The notes under the pieces were generated by a model. The model was given only the letters and a program-made list of their open reading frames with translations, was not told the DNA's origin and did no database searches. The position numbers and the translations under genes are program-made. This document shows, piece by piece, positions 1-7,320 of a stretch of DNA of 22,107 bases (positions within the stretch are counted from its first letter, which is position 1; every line of letters begins with the position of its first letter). The stretch is from Amoebidium appalachense (Eukaryota; Ichthyosporea), in NCBI GenBank assembly GCA_963693365.1, contig CAVNZM010000062.1, forward strand, positions 1 through 22,107. The letters are read 5' to 3'.

Positions 1-350
1 ATTTACTCTGGACACAGCGCCAGCGCTGTATATTGCGGAGTACGACACCACTCTGAGGCACTCGGATTTTTAATGAAATCAATACACAGCACAAGCGCTG
101 CATACTATAAAGTGGCCGGACACAATAAAAACACATTTACTCTGGACACAGCGCCAGCGCTGTATATTGCGGAGTACGACACCACTCTGAGGCACTCGGA
201 TTTTTAATGAAATCAATACACAGCACAAGCGCTGCATACTATAAAGTGGCCGGACACAATAAAAACACATTTACTCTGGACACAGCGCCAGCGCTGTATA
301 TTGCGGAGTACGACACCACTCTGAGGCACTCGGATTTTTAATGAAATCAA
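1..350. repeat. 134-bp direct tandem repeat, about 2.6 copies
   Basis: Copies begin at 1, 135 and 269 with the same ATTTACTCTGGACACAGCGC start. The first two appear identical over 134 bp. The third stops matching near 350, where the 42-bp repeat family begins. Each unit carries the imperfect palindrome CAGCGCCAGCGCTG and an AAGCGCTG half. Frames crossing it encode only low-complexity peptides, so I call no gene here. The array runs off the left edge, so its full copy number is unknown. It could be a genome-end or subtelomere-like array, but nothing in the window proves that. Confidence 0.9.
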
Positions 351-617
351 CTCCACGACACACAGCGCCAGCCAGCAAAAGAGAAGACAACTCCACGGAT
401 ACTGAAAGTTTTGTGAGGTACACGTACATGTTCGACAGCACGGTCACCACAGGCATTTTTATGTGATATCTATATGCAGTGTCGTTGCAAATATACACTG
501 GTACAATTTAATGAAGTCCGAACCGAATGCTAGGGAGAAAGAAGACAACTCCACGACACACACAGCGCCAGCCAGCAAAAGTGAAGACAACTCCACGACA
601 CACACACAGCGCCAGCC
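351..617. repeat. Dispersed 42-bp repeat family (GAAGACAACTCCACG / CAGCGCCAGCCA)
   Basis: The unit begins GAAGACAACTCCACG and ends ACAGCGCCAGCCAGCAAAAG. Starts are visible at 541 and 583 (42-bp spacing), with a related copy at about 351-397. The CACAGCGCCAGC core is also present in the 134-bp units. The family links the 134-bp array to the G-run array downstream. The stretch between about 398 and 540 is unique sequence; I see no gene in it except the extreme 3' end of the stop-free frame of the coiled-coil gene. Confidence 0.75.
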
Positions 618-3600
618 ATTGTGTGTGTGCAAAGATAGAGAGGGAAAGTGAACGTGTGTGCACGGGTCTCTTTTGCAGGGGCATACATGACAGGAAAGAG
701 GGAGAGGAAGAGGGAGGGGGGGGGGGGGGGGGGGGGGGTTGTGTGTGTGTGCAAAGATAGAGAGGGAAAGTGAACGTGTGTGCACGGGTCTCTTTTGCAG
801 GGGCATACATGACAGGAAAGAGGGAGAGGAAGAGGGAGGGGGGGGGGGGGGGGTTTGTGTGTGTGTGCAAAGATAGAGAGGGAAAGTGAACGTGTGTGCA
901 CGGGTCTCTTTTGCAGGGGCATACATGACAGGAAAGAGGGAGAGGAAGAGGGAGGGGGGGGGGGGGGGGGGGGGGGGGGTTGTGTGTGTGTGCAAAGATA
1001 GAGAGGGAAAGTGAACGTGTGTGCACGGGTCTCTTTGCAGGGGCATACATGACAGGAAAGAGGGAGAGGAAGGGAGGGGGGGGAGGGGGGGGGGGGGGGG
1101 GGGGTTGTGTGTGTGTGCAAAGATAGAGAGGGAAAGTGATCGTGCCCCAGATTTCACGCCCGATCAGGACAAGACGCTCCACCACGTCCCTGACACCCGA
1201 TATATGCCGAAACAACCCGTTTTCCGCCTCATCATCGTTAACCCCAGCTGATTTGAACATCCAGCTCACATGGGCCCTCGTCGTCCCGGCATGCACTCCC
1301 AAATCGTGGAGTTGCGACATCATCTCATCCAGAGTAGCATCCAAGTGCGGTGAGCCGTCTTCTCCCTGCATTGGCACGAACACGTTGCTTCGCAGAGAAT
1401 CTGTATAGCCTGCGAACTTTTCTCGTGTTGCCTTTTCAAGCTGCATGGGCTCACGCTGGGCGTCGGTCAGAGCGATCTGATCGACAACCAACTGTGCGAG
1501 CCCCACCAGGACCTTCACAATGGAAAGGAGATCATTGAAAGAGACAGATGGGGCCACGCCTATATGCTCCATTTCCATGACTATGCTTTCCAGTTGACTG
1601 CTCAAATTCTTTTTGGCTAGTAAAACCGCTTTGATGTAGTCCACTAGTTCACTGTTGTTCGCAATGTTTATGGTTTCGTGACCCCACTCGCTTTTCCGTA
1701 GCTCCAACATCACCTCCTCACACGGAGTGTTCTTCAGTATCAGTTCGTGATTTTGTACTCTCTCAACAGCGCTGGCTAGTTGTGCCTTGTACCAAGAACC
1801 TGAGGTGGCGCCAACGTTGTCAAGGCACTTGAACACAGCATTTGCGAGTGTTGCCGTGTAATTAACAACTTCAAGGACATCTGCCTCAGTCTGCTCGTCT
1901 TCCAGATTGACCGAAAGATAGCCTTGGGCTTGTAAAATGTTCATAATATCACCCACCAACGTGTAGTCCTTGTGTTGATATGTCATCGACGGAGGCTGCA
2001 GATTTTCGCCAATCAAAAACGTCAAGGTTTGGAAGGTCTTGTACACACCATCCCCGACGGAGTCAGGAGGGACTTTGGCCATCCATTCGCGGGGTATTAG
2101 TTGGAGTGCGTTGTCTATGCGCTGTCGAATGTTCTTAACGTCTTCATCGCATGAAGAAAGACGTTCCGCTGCCTTCCATAACTCCTGTGTGAGCGAAGCC
2201 TCACGGCCTGTAAGTGTTGTGATGACGTCAAAGATACCGGTTGTGTATTTCTTGAGTAGCCTCTCGACGTCGCCAGATTCATAAACCTTTAAATCCGCGT
2301 TATATGGATTCTCAAGGTGCTTAACGACAGACTGTAATGTAGCGAATAAATGCTCCACAGCAGCTTGTGTAGACAATCGTGCCAGTTTTTCATCCTTGGG
2401 AAACGTCCAAGTCCGGATTTTTGTCAGAAGCCCCTCTATGGCGTTAAGAGTAGCCATCTTTGTTTTTAGTTCTCCAATCAAGGGGCCCCAGTTTGGTTGA
2501 CCGAGTTTCTTGCCAGGATGCATGATCTGGTGTACCTGTCCTATAACTCTCAGTTCACCTTGGGCGGTCATCATATTTGTCAGTTGGGTGATGCCGTCAA
2601 GGACCATCCGCAGTTGACCTCCAACAGGTATGTCATCGTCCTTTCGAACCAGAGCCGCACGGATTAGAAGTTTGTTTATGGTTTCGAGTTTCTCCTCGAC
2701 GTGGTGCAACTTTTCTGATGTCGTTTTAATCCATGGCATCTTCTTTTTTCTGTCGGGGGGAGCCTCCGGATATTTTGCTTCCTCCTCCCCCAGGAGCCGT
2801 TTAAAGGATTCTTCTATCATGTCCGAGTATTCGGTCGTAACCATCGATTTTTCAATAAACCTCCTCTGCATCCAGTCAGTTATTTCCACCTTTTTCGACA
2901 AACCCGAGTACTCAAGGACATTGTTCCATACATCTCTATGTTCTGTATAATCATCAAATAGACGCTTTACGATTGCAACTGTGTGGTCCCACCCCGAATT
3001 TGGAGCGAATTGATGTGCGCCTCTTACAGCGTTGGATATGTCAGTTAGCGCCCTTTCGGCGGTTTGGAGCCGTTTGTTGTTCCCTTTCAACGTTTCTAAG
3101 ATCGTATCCGGGTGGATTGTGTCGCTTGGTTTTCCCCCATCGATGTAAACAACGTCTTTGATGTTGTCAATCAGGTATTCGCAAGGGCCTAGGGCCTGCT
3201 TGAGGCCTTCATTTTCTTGCTTCAGAATCTCGATCATGGCTGCGGACTCTTCGCGGCGTGAATATAGTCGGTCAACCTCAGCCCGTAACTCTTCCACGGT
3301 TTTCGTTTCTATGTAGGCCTGAGCCATCAACTGTTTTGCACGTTCATGGGGGCTCATGTGCAATTCTTCTACCTGGCCTTCCAGCGGTTTCCGCGCGTTA
3401 TTGAGCTCGCGGTTCTCTTGGAGGGCTTGCTCCAGTTTTTGGTTCAGGTCTTCGTTCTCTTTGTTCGCGCGGGTAATGTCATTTTGTAATCTAACCAGCT
3501 CTTCCTGAACTAAGCGCTGTAACTCTGCGCTCTTTTGAAACAGTTCTGCTTGTAACTCGGCGGTCCTTTGGGCAAGCTCTCTTTTGTCCTGATCGGCGCG

Positions 3601-4008
3601 CTGCAGGTCTGTGTTCTTTTGAAGCAGTTCTGCTTGTAACTCGGCGGTCCTTTGGGCAAGCTCTCTTTTGTCCTGATCGGCGCGCTGCAGGTCTGTGTTC
3701 TTTTGAAACAGTTCTGCTTGTAACTCGGTGTTCCTTTGGGCAAGCTCTCTTTTGTCCTGATCGGCGCGCTGCAGGTCTGTGTTCTTTTGAAACAGTTCTG
3801 CTTGTAACTCGGTGGTCCTTTGGGCAAGCTCTCTTTTGTCCTGACCGGCGCGCTGCAGGTCTGCGTTCTTTTGAAACAGTTCTGCTTGTAACTCGGCGGT
3901 CCTTTGGGCAAGCTCTCCTTTGTCCTGATCAGCGCGCTGTAGGTCGTTGGTGCGCACAGAAGAACTATCTTGGGACTCCAGGAAAGTTTTGTGAATGGTG
4001 GGCTCCAA
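508..4008 (-). CDS. Large coiled-coil protein with 28-residue repeats and a repeat-derived C-terminus
   Basis: I do not recognise a family. The protein opens with five near-identical 28-residue units (core LAQRTAELQAEL, about residues 22-160), exactly four heptads each, so a long parallel coiled coil is expected. A less regular coiled coil follows to about residue 300, then a long helical, charged, unique region of some 650 residues. Unique coding sequence ends at about 1140. Beyond it the frame runs through the G-run repeats and becomes poly-proline blocks and repeats of CTHTQ type, which look like repeat sequence read as protein. The 5' end at 4008 is a TTG codon (next in-frame ATG is far downstream), so the true start is unclear; the frame stays open back to a TGA at 4177-4179. 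A structural or scaffold role would be a guess. Confidence 0.7.
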   Translation of the reverse strand: MEPTIHKTFLESQDSSSVRTNDLQRADQDKGELAQRTAELQAELFQKNADLQRAGQDKRELAQRTTELQAELFQKNTDLQRADQDKRELAQRNTELQAELFQKNTDLQRADQDKRELAQRTAELQAELLQKNTDLQRADQDKRELAQRTAELQAELFQKSAELQRLVQEELVRLQNDITRANKENEDLNQKLEQALQENRELNNARKPLEGQVEELHMSPHERAKQLMAQAYIETKTVEELRAEVDRLYSRREESAAMIEILKQENEGLKQALGPCEYLIDNIKDVVYIDGGKPSDTIHPDTILETLKGNNKRLQTAERALTDISNAVRGAHQFAPNSGWDHTVAIVKRLFDDYTEHRDVWNNVLEYSGLSKKVEITDWMQRRFIEKSMVTTEYSDMIEESFKRLLGEEEAKYPEAPPDRKKKMPWIKTTSEKLHHVEEKLETINKLLIRAALVRKDDDIPVGGQLRMVLDGITQLTNMMTAQGELRVIGQVHQIMHPGKKLGQPNWGPLIGELKTKMATLNAIEGLLTKIRTWTFPKDEKLARLSTQAAVEHLFATLQSVVKHLENPYNADLKVYESGDVERLLKKYTTGIFDVITTLTGREASLTQELWKAAERLSSCDEDVKNIRQRIDNALQLIPREWMAKVPPDSVGDGVYKTFQTLTFLIGENLQPPSMTYQHKDYTLVGDIMNILQAQGYLSVNLEDEQTEADVLEVVNYTATLANAVFKCLDNVGATSGSWYKAQLASAVERVQNHELILKNTPCEEVMLELRKSEWGHETINIANNSELVDYIKAVLLAKKNLSSQLESIVMEMEHIGVAPSVSFNDLLSIVKVLVGLAQLVVDQIALTDAQREPMQLEKATREKFAGYTDSLRSNVFVPMQGEDGSPHLDATLDEMMSQLHDLGVHAGTTRAHVSWMFKSAGVNDDEAENGLFRHISGVRDVVERLVLIGREIWGTITFPLYLCTHTQPPPPPPPPPPPFLSLFPVMYAPAKRPVHTRSLSLSIFAHTHNPPPPPPPPLPLPLPLSCHVCPCKRDPCTHVHFPSLSLHTHTNPPPPPSLFLSLFPVMYAPAKETRAHTFTFPLYLCTHTQPPPPPPPPPSSSPSFLSCMPLQKRPVHTRSLSLSIFAHTQWLALCVCRGVVFTFAGWRCVCRGVVFFLPSIRFGLH
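618..1140. repeat. About 120-bp tandem repeat with long poly-G tracts
   Basis: Five copies of GTGTGTGCAAAGATAGAG are visible, starting near 620, 741, 859, 984 and 1108. Each of the first four is followed by GAACGTGTGTGCACGGGTCTC, a TACATGACAGGAAAGAGGGA segment and a G run. The runs are 716-738 (23 G), 838-853 (16 G), 954-979 (26 G), and 1076-1104 (28 bases, G interrupted by one A at 1084). Apart from the G runs the copies are nearly identical, so the array is young or kept uniform. It abuts unique coding sequence at about 1140. Confidence 0.9.
3540..3959 (-). repeat. 84-bp tandem repeat inside the coiled-coil gene, 5 copies
   Basis: Five consecutive 84-bp units carry CAGTTCTGCTTGTAACTCGG on the plus strand, differing at only a few bases each. 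The length is a multiple of 3 and of 21, so copy number can change without breaking frame or heptad phase. Confidence 0.9.
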
Positions 4009-4176
4009 TGTTCTGGCACCTGCAGTGCACCAACCTTCTGCAGGTCGGAGAGTGAATGGCCAGGGTCGTTGTTTGTCTGTGTTTCCTGTCCCGTGTCTGT
4101 ATTTTCCTTTGGCTGAGGAGCAATGGGCATGGTTGTCTCTTGGGCTGCTGGTCCTGTACCTACATACCCCACGGAC

Positions 4177-4422
4177 TCAGCTTGGCTTGAACGCTGGTCG
4201 GTGTGTTGTCGAACCTGCTCGTGCCAAACCATCCTCCTCTGCGCGCACGGTTGTCTGTACCACGGGGGCAGGTTGTTCTGAAGAAAGTGGTTCTGGGGCC
4301 TCTGTCCGTGGTGCATCTGCCCTCCCCACAGACCCAAACGATTGAAACATCGGCACGGCATCGTCGCAGTCGTCCGTTGAATCTAGATCTATTGCGATAG
4401 CCGGCGGTGTTTGCTTATCCAT
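4177..4422 (-). CDS. Acidic, disordered N-terminal part of the coiled-coil gene, or a separate small protein
   Basis: An 81-residue frame starts at ATG 4420-4422 (MDKQTPPAIAIDLDST) and ends at TGA 4177-4179. It is rich in Asp, Glu, Pro, Ser and Thr and has no predicted fold. It shares its frame with the coiled-coil gene; between 4176 and 4008 this frame is stop-free but reads as Cys/Arg-rich sequence unlike either side. In that gap another minus-strand frame (stop-free from about 4361 to 4010) reads as Gln/Thr/Pro/Asn-rich sequence that matches the flanks better. I therefore suspect one disordered N-terminus broken by two compensating indels; two separate genes remain possible. Confidence 0.5.
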   Translation of the reverse strand: MDKQTPPAIAIDLDSTDDCDDAVPMFQSFGSVGRADAPRTEAPEPLSSEQPAPVVQTTVRAEEDGLARAGSTTHRPAFKPS

Positions 4423-4462
4423 GTAGAGTGCAAACAAAAAAGCTAAAAACGGAATCGCTCAT

Positions 4463-4693
4463 TCATTTTTGCGAGAGCGCTGCCATCGCTTCTGCCTCCA
4501 ACAGCACTGCGGATGGCAGGGCTGGCGGCCTGCTTGGACACACGCCGCCAACTGGATGAATGCTCAGCGCAACCCCAAGACCCCTTCCCATCTCTACCCC
4601 CGTGTCCCCTACCTCCAGCCTGCTGGTAATACTCGCTAGCTCCGCCAGTGTGCGCCTCATGGCATCTGTGAGCCTTCGGTACTCGTCCGCCAT
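4463..4693 (-). CDS. Small helical protein of unknown function
   Basis: This 76-residue frame has an ATG at 4691-4693 and ends in TGA. The first 30 residues (MADEYRRLTDAMRRTLAELA...) form a clear amphipathic helix with heptad spacing. The middle is Gly/Val-rich and the end (LLEAEAMAALSQK) is helical again. There is no signal peptide, membrane segment or metal motif. It lies 40 bases downstream of the start of the MDKQ frame and is transcribed away from the plus-strand gene at 4733. The overlapping minus frame starting near 4739 is Gly/His-rich and looks like a shadow. Family unknown. Confidence 0.6.
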   Translation of the reverse strand: MADEYRRLTDAMRRTLAELASITSRLEVGDTGVEMGRGLGVALSIHPVGGVCPSRPPALPSAVLLEAEAMAALSQK

Positions 4694-4732
4694 CTTGGTA
4701 TGTATTTGGATTTTTTTGTGTGCATAGCTTAC

Positions 4733-4972
4733 ATGTCAAAGTCGGGCCAGAACATACACAAGGACCTATACCGCAGGTACGTGGAAAACTATGAAGTTGA
4801 TGAGCCCGTGCTCAAGACCATCGTGGACCGGAAATTCACAATAGCAAAACACAAGGCTGCTGTTAACGCCCGCAGGGCAACAGGCCTCCCCCTTACATAT
4901 GACCCAGAGTCGGGAAGCTATCTCTATGGGGACTACAACCCCGCTAACACCCCTTACTCGTGCAAGCCCTAA
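4733..4972 (+). CDS. Small tyrosine-rich basic protein of unknown function
   Basis: The frame encodes 79 residues from ATG 4733 (MSKSGQNIHKDLYRRY) to TAA. An in-frame ATG at 4700 would add 11 hydrophobic residues, but it lies only 6 bases from the divergent start at 4693, so I prefer 4733. The protein has a charged helical N-terminal half (VDEPVLKTIVDRKFTIAKHK) and a Tyr/Gly/Pro-rich tail. No known motif is seen. It is the only plus-strand gene in the first 6 kb and converges on the primase gene, whose stop is 76 bases away. Confidence 0.65.
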   Translation: MSKSGQNIHKDLYRRYVENYEVDEPVLKTIVDRKFTIAKHKAAVNARRATGLPLTYDPESGSYLYGDYNPANTPYSCKP

Positions 4973-5047
4973 ATGCAGCGAAATTAGAATTCTAGACCTA
5001 GTCTGCTTACACACATACATATGGCTTGGCCGCTGAGCTTTGCCTGT

Positions 5048-6127
5048 CTATGCCCTTGCGCGCTCATACCACAGGCGCACATCCTCAAGCCCCCCCAGCC
5101 GCCAGGGCGCAAACGCCACCACCTTCCGGTTGCCCTGGGCCCGCATGCACTGCTGGTCTTCGCACAGCAGGCGCACCCCGTCGGTGCCAAGCAGCAGCGC
5201 CACCCTGCGGGTCTGGTGCTGTGCCTGCTTGCCAGGACAATACCGGCAGTTTGTCTGCACCAGCAGCGCGTCGGGCCCCAGCGCCTTCCAGCTCTCTGCC
5301 TGAAGGACGATGTCGTCGGCCACGCCCAGCAGCCAGCCGGCAACACTCATGTCCGGAACGTCAACAAGCGCGCTGCGCATCACCCGCGAGCGCGACATCT
5401 TCCGTGGGGGGTGGGGGGTGGGCGGGCGGCTACGGTCATCCACACGCACCATGCACATGCCGATGGCAAGCTCCTTATCCGCCTGCAGGGCTGCAAGCTG
5501 CTTGCCGTCTCGAACAGCGAACGTGCCTTCGCCGTTCGCATTTTCCGTGACGCGGAACACATCCTCCAGGGTGTACTCGCGGCCCACGTGCTCGCGCATG
5601 GCCGCCTTGCTGCAGTACAGGACGCGCAGGGACCCCTCGTAGGGCGTGGGATCAAGGCTGTTTACCCAGGCGCCCGTGGTCAGCGAGCGCAGGGCATCAA
5701 GCAGATACCTTGCTGTAGGCGCGTCTGTCAGCAGTTCAGGCACGTGAACATGGTAGCCGCTCTTGTTACCTGCATGGCACGATGCAAAGATGATGGAGCT
5801 CCCACCAGGAATCACCGAAAGCGACGCCAGCGACTGGGCAATGTCGTTAACCAGCCCGGGGCGCATGTCCGGGGAAACCAGGGGAAGGTCCAGGTCAACA
5901 AAGAAGCGGAACCGTGGGGTCACAACCTCACAGAGATATTCGCGGTTGGCATCCTCGAACTCCTGGGCCAGGTACTTGGGAAGCCGGGCTGCCGCTTCAG
6001 GTGGGATGGTGTACTTGCCCCCACACATGCATACGTGCGTGGCCACCTCGTCAAAGCGGTACTTGGGAAGAATGCGCATGTGCAGCCGCGACATGTAGTG
6101 CTGCTTGACAATGGTTACCGCGTCCAT
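5048..6127 (-). CDS. Archaeo-eukaryotic DNA primase, herpes UL52 / NCLDV type
   Basis: This is a 359-residue enzyme predicted to make RNA primers for viral DNA replication. Start is ATG 6125-6127; a TTG nine codons upstream is less likely. Visible primase motifs are the metal-binding hhhDhD (FFVDLDLP, D78 and D80), the nucleotide-binding S-x-H region (KSGYHVHVP, H126/H128), and motif III with a following basic strand (SLDP, D159; GSLRVLYCSK, R168 and K174). The C-terminus has the zinc-binding pattern expected of UL52-type primases: C294-x2-C297-x6-H304 and C322-x4-C327. All catalytic residues are present and the length suits a primase without a fused helicase. The family is known to work with a separate or fused helicase; none is in this window. 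Upstream lies the CCAATC-rich region shared with the divergent gene at 6415. Confidence 0.85.
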   Translation of the reverse strand: MDAVTIVKQHYMSRLHMRILPKYRFDEVATHVCMCGGKYTIPPEAAARLPKYLAQEFEDANREYLCEVVTPRFRFFVDLDLPLVSPDMRPGLVNDIAQSLASLSVIPGGSSIIFASCHAGNKSGYHVHVPELLTDAPTARYLLDALRSLTTGAWVNSLDPTPYEGSLRVLYCSKAAMREHVGREYTLEDVFRVTENANGEGTFAVRDGKQLAALQADKELAIGMCMVRVDDRSRPPTPHPPRKMSRSRVMRSALVDVPDMSVAGWLLGVADDIVLQAESWKALGPDALLVQTNCRYCPGKQAQHQTRRVALLLGTDGVRLLCEDQQCMRAQGNRKVVAFAPWRLGGLEDVRLWYERARA

Positions 6128-6414
6128 GACTAGTCTTGCACAGTCTGCTAACAAAAGGTTTTACAAACTGACTGAACTGGCTGAGAGTCAGTGAGCCGCT
6201 GATATAGAAGCGCAAGATCACAATGGAATGCAGCAAGACCCTCAAATTTGATTGGACCGCTTTTGCCGTGATTCGATTGGTTACTCGCACATTTTTTCAC
6301 GGTCTATCCGATTGGTCGGTTTTGATTGGATGGTCCATCTCCTCGATTACGATTGGATGACCGATCTTGCCCACTTTTGATAAGCCACATGGCCGTTTTT
6401 TGCGCGCCTGTTGT
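6128..6414. promoter_or_regulatory. Divergent promoter region with five CCAATC (GATTGG) boxes
   Basis: No gene is seen here. The plus strand carries ATTGG at 6251, 6276, 6311, 6325 and 6352, each preceded by G (GATTGG, or CCAATC on the other strand). Similar boxes occur in two other intergenic stretches near 13.4 kb and 21.6-21.8 kb. The region separates the primase (minus) and the nucleotidyltransferase-RING gene (plus), so it probably drives both. CCAAT elements are known eukaryotic NF-Y sites; whether NF-Y binds here is inference. Confidence 0.6.
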
Positions 6415-7215
6415 ATGGAGACATCTGTGAACTTCGAGACTCGCATGCGCTTGTTTCAGGTCGTGGAATCCCAGATGGCTCTGATGGGCTGCACGGCAGT
6501 TCTGTTTGGGGGATTTCTTCGGAGGTTGGTGGCCGGGGAGCCCCTTGATTGCGACCTGGATGTGTATGCACAGCCGTACATGACACGCGCACACATGGAT
6601 CATCTGTGCACACTACTGGTCATGGTGGGGTGGTGCAGCTCATGGACGCTGCTACGACCCTTTGCAGAGTATGAGATAGGGGTCCGTCGGCTTCACATGA
6701 GCATCGATGGTGTGAGTTTCGGCCTGGATCTGGTGCCCTCCCCTCCACCAGGCGTAGACTTCGACGTCTGCAACCTTCAATATGCAAACAACACCCTGTC
6801 ATCACGCGTCCCCCCAGCCCCTCTTCTCACGACCATCTGGTCAGCACGCACACGCACGGCTTGCGCCATTCCCAACCCCCCCAGCACCGAAAAGCCCCCA
6901 CGTGCGCACAATGGACGTTTAGGTTATGATGTTCGTTTATTGAGGCGCCAAACCAAGCTGGCCAAGGCTGGTTACAGCGTTTGGGGTGCCTTCGATGTGG
7001 CGCCCCTTCCCGATGACGCTGTGTGCCCCATCAAGCTCGAGCACACCGATTTTGCCGTGACCTTGCATTGCGGGCACCGATTTGATGTTGCTCAGTTTCT
7101 GACGCTGCTCAGGGTTGTCTCCGGCGCCCGCTGTCCCATGTGCCGCGCCCACGTGGCCATTCTAAGGCGTACCGGCACCCCCGGCGCAGGGGCACGTGTT
7201 CGTGCGGCGGGTTAG
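6415..7215 (+). CDS. Nucleotidyltransferase-like domain fused to a one-zinc RING / SP-RING-like domain
   Basis: The 266-residue protein starts at ATG 6415; a TTG at 6367 is less likely. The N-terminal third has the nucleotidyltransferase signature G32-G33...D45-x-D47-x-D49 (LFGGFLRRLVAGEPLDCDLD), and D105 or D115/D117 could supply the third carboxylate. A linker resembling the LRR-x2-KLAKAGY segment follows at 175-190. The C-terminus is a RING-like module: CPIK at 204-207, C219-x-H221, and C240-x2-C243. Zinc site 2 (C219, H221, C240, C243) is intact. Site 1 lacks three of its four ligands, as in SP-RING or U-box domains. It may be a SUMO/ubiquitin ligase with a nucleotide-handling domain; the substrate is unknown. 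The stop abuts that of the convergent 34-residue peptide. Confidence 0.7.
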   Translation: METSVNFETRMRLFQVVESQMALMGCTAVLFGGFLRRLVAGEPLDCDLDVYAQPYMTRAHMDHLCTLLVMVGWCSSWTLLRPFAEYEIGVRRLHMSIDGVSFGLDLVPSPPPGVDFDVCNLQYANNTLSSRVPPAPLLTTIWSARTRTACAIPNPPSTEKPPRAHNGRLGYDVRLLRRQTKLAKAGYSVWGAFDVAPLPDDAVCPIKLEHTDFAVTLHCGHRFDVAQFLTLLRVVSGARCPMCRAHVAILRRTGTPGAGARVRAAG

Positions 7216-7320
7216 TCAGTGGCGTCTGCGGCTCTTGCGGCGATGGCCGACGCGCTTTCTGCGGTAGCGCTTCCTGCGGAGTGTACTCATAGCTTCAGCG
7301 GTTGCAACGTTATGCGACAT
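7216..7320 (-). CDS. 34-residue arginine-rich protamine-like peptide
   Basis: The ATG at 7318-7320 overlaps the 3' end of the F-box gene by 11 bases, and the TGA at 7216-7218 directly abuts the stop of the convergent plus-strand gene (7213-7215). After about 13 ordinary residues (MSHNVATAEAMST) the rest is almost all Arg, Lys and His (LRRKRYRRKRVGHRRKSRRR). The frame fills exactly the space between its neighbours, which supports it being a gene rather than chance. Such composition is known in protamines and the adenovirus core peptides, which neutralise packaged DNA; a nucleic-acid-condensing role is inference. A second in-frame ATG at residue 11 would leave a 24-residue peptide. Confidence 0.55.
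   Translation of the reverse strand: MSHNVATAEAMSTLRRKRYRRKRVGHRRKSRRRH

Noticed and set aside
1-350. CRISPR-like array
   Set aside because: Units are contiguous 134-bp direct repeats without variable spacers, and the context is eukaryotic-virus-like.
459-1157. Poly-proline reading frames of 232 and 196 residues on the minus strand
   Set aside because: They are made only of the G-run repeats read in other frames and contain no unique sequence.
4443-4739. 98-residue Gly/His-rich minus frame
   Set aside because: It overlaps the better helical 76-residue frame and would extend into the plus-strand gene.
5021-6133. 370-residue plus-strand frame
   Set aside because: It is antisense to the primase gene, whose motifs are complete; His/Arg/Ala-rich shadow of GC-rich codons.
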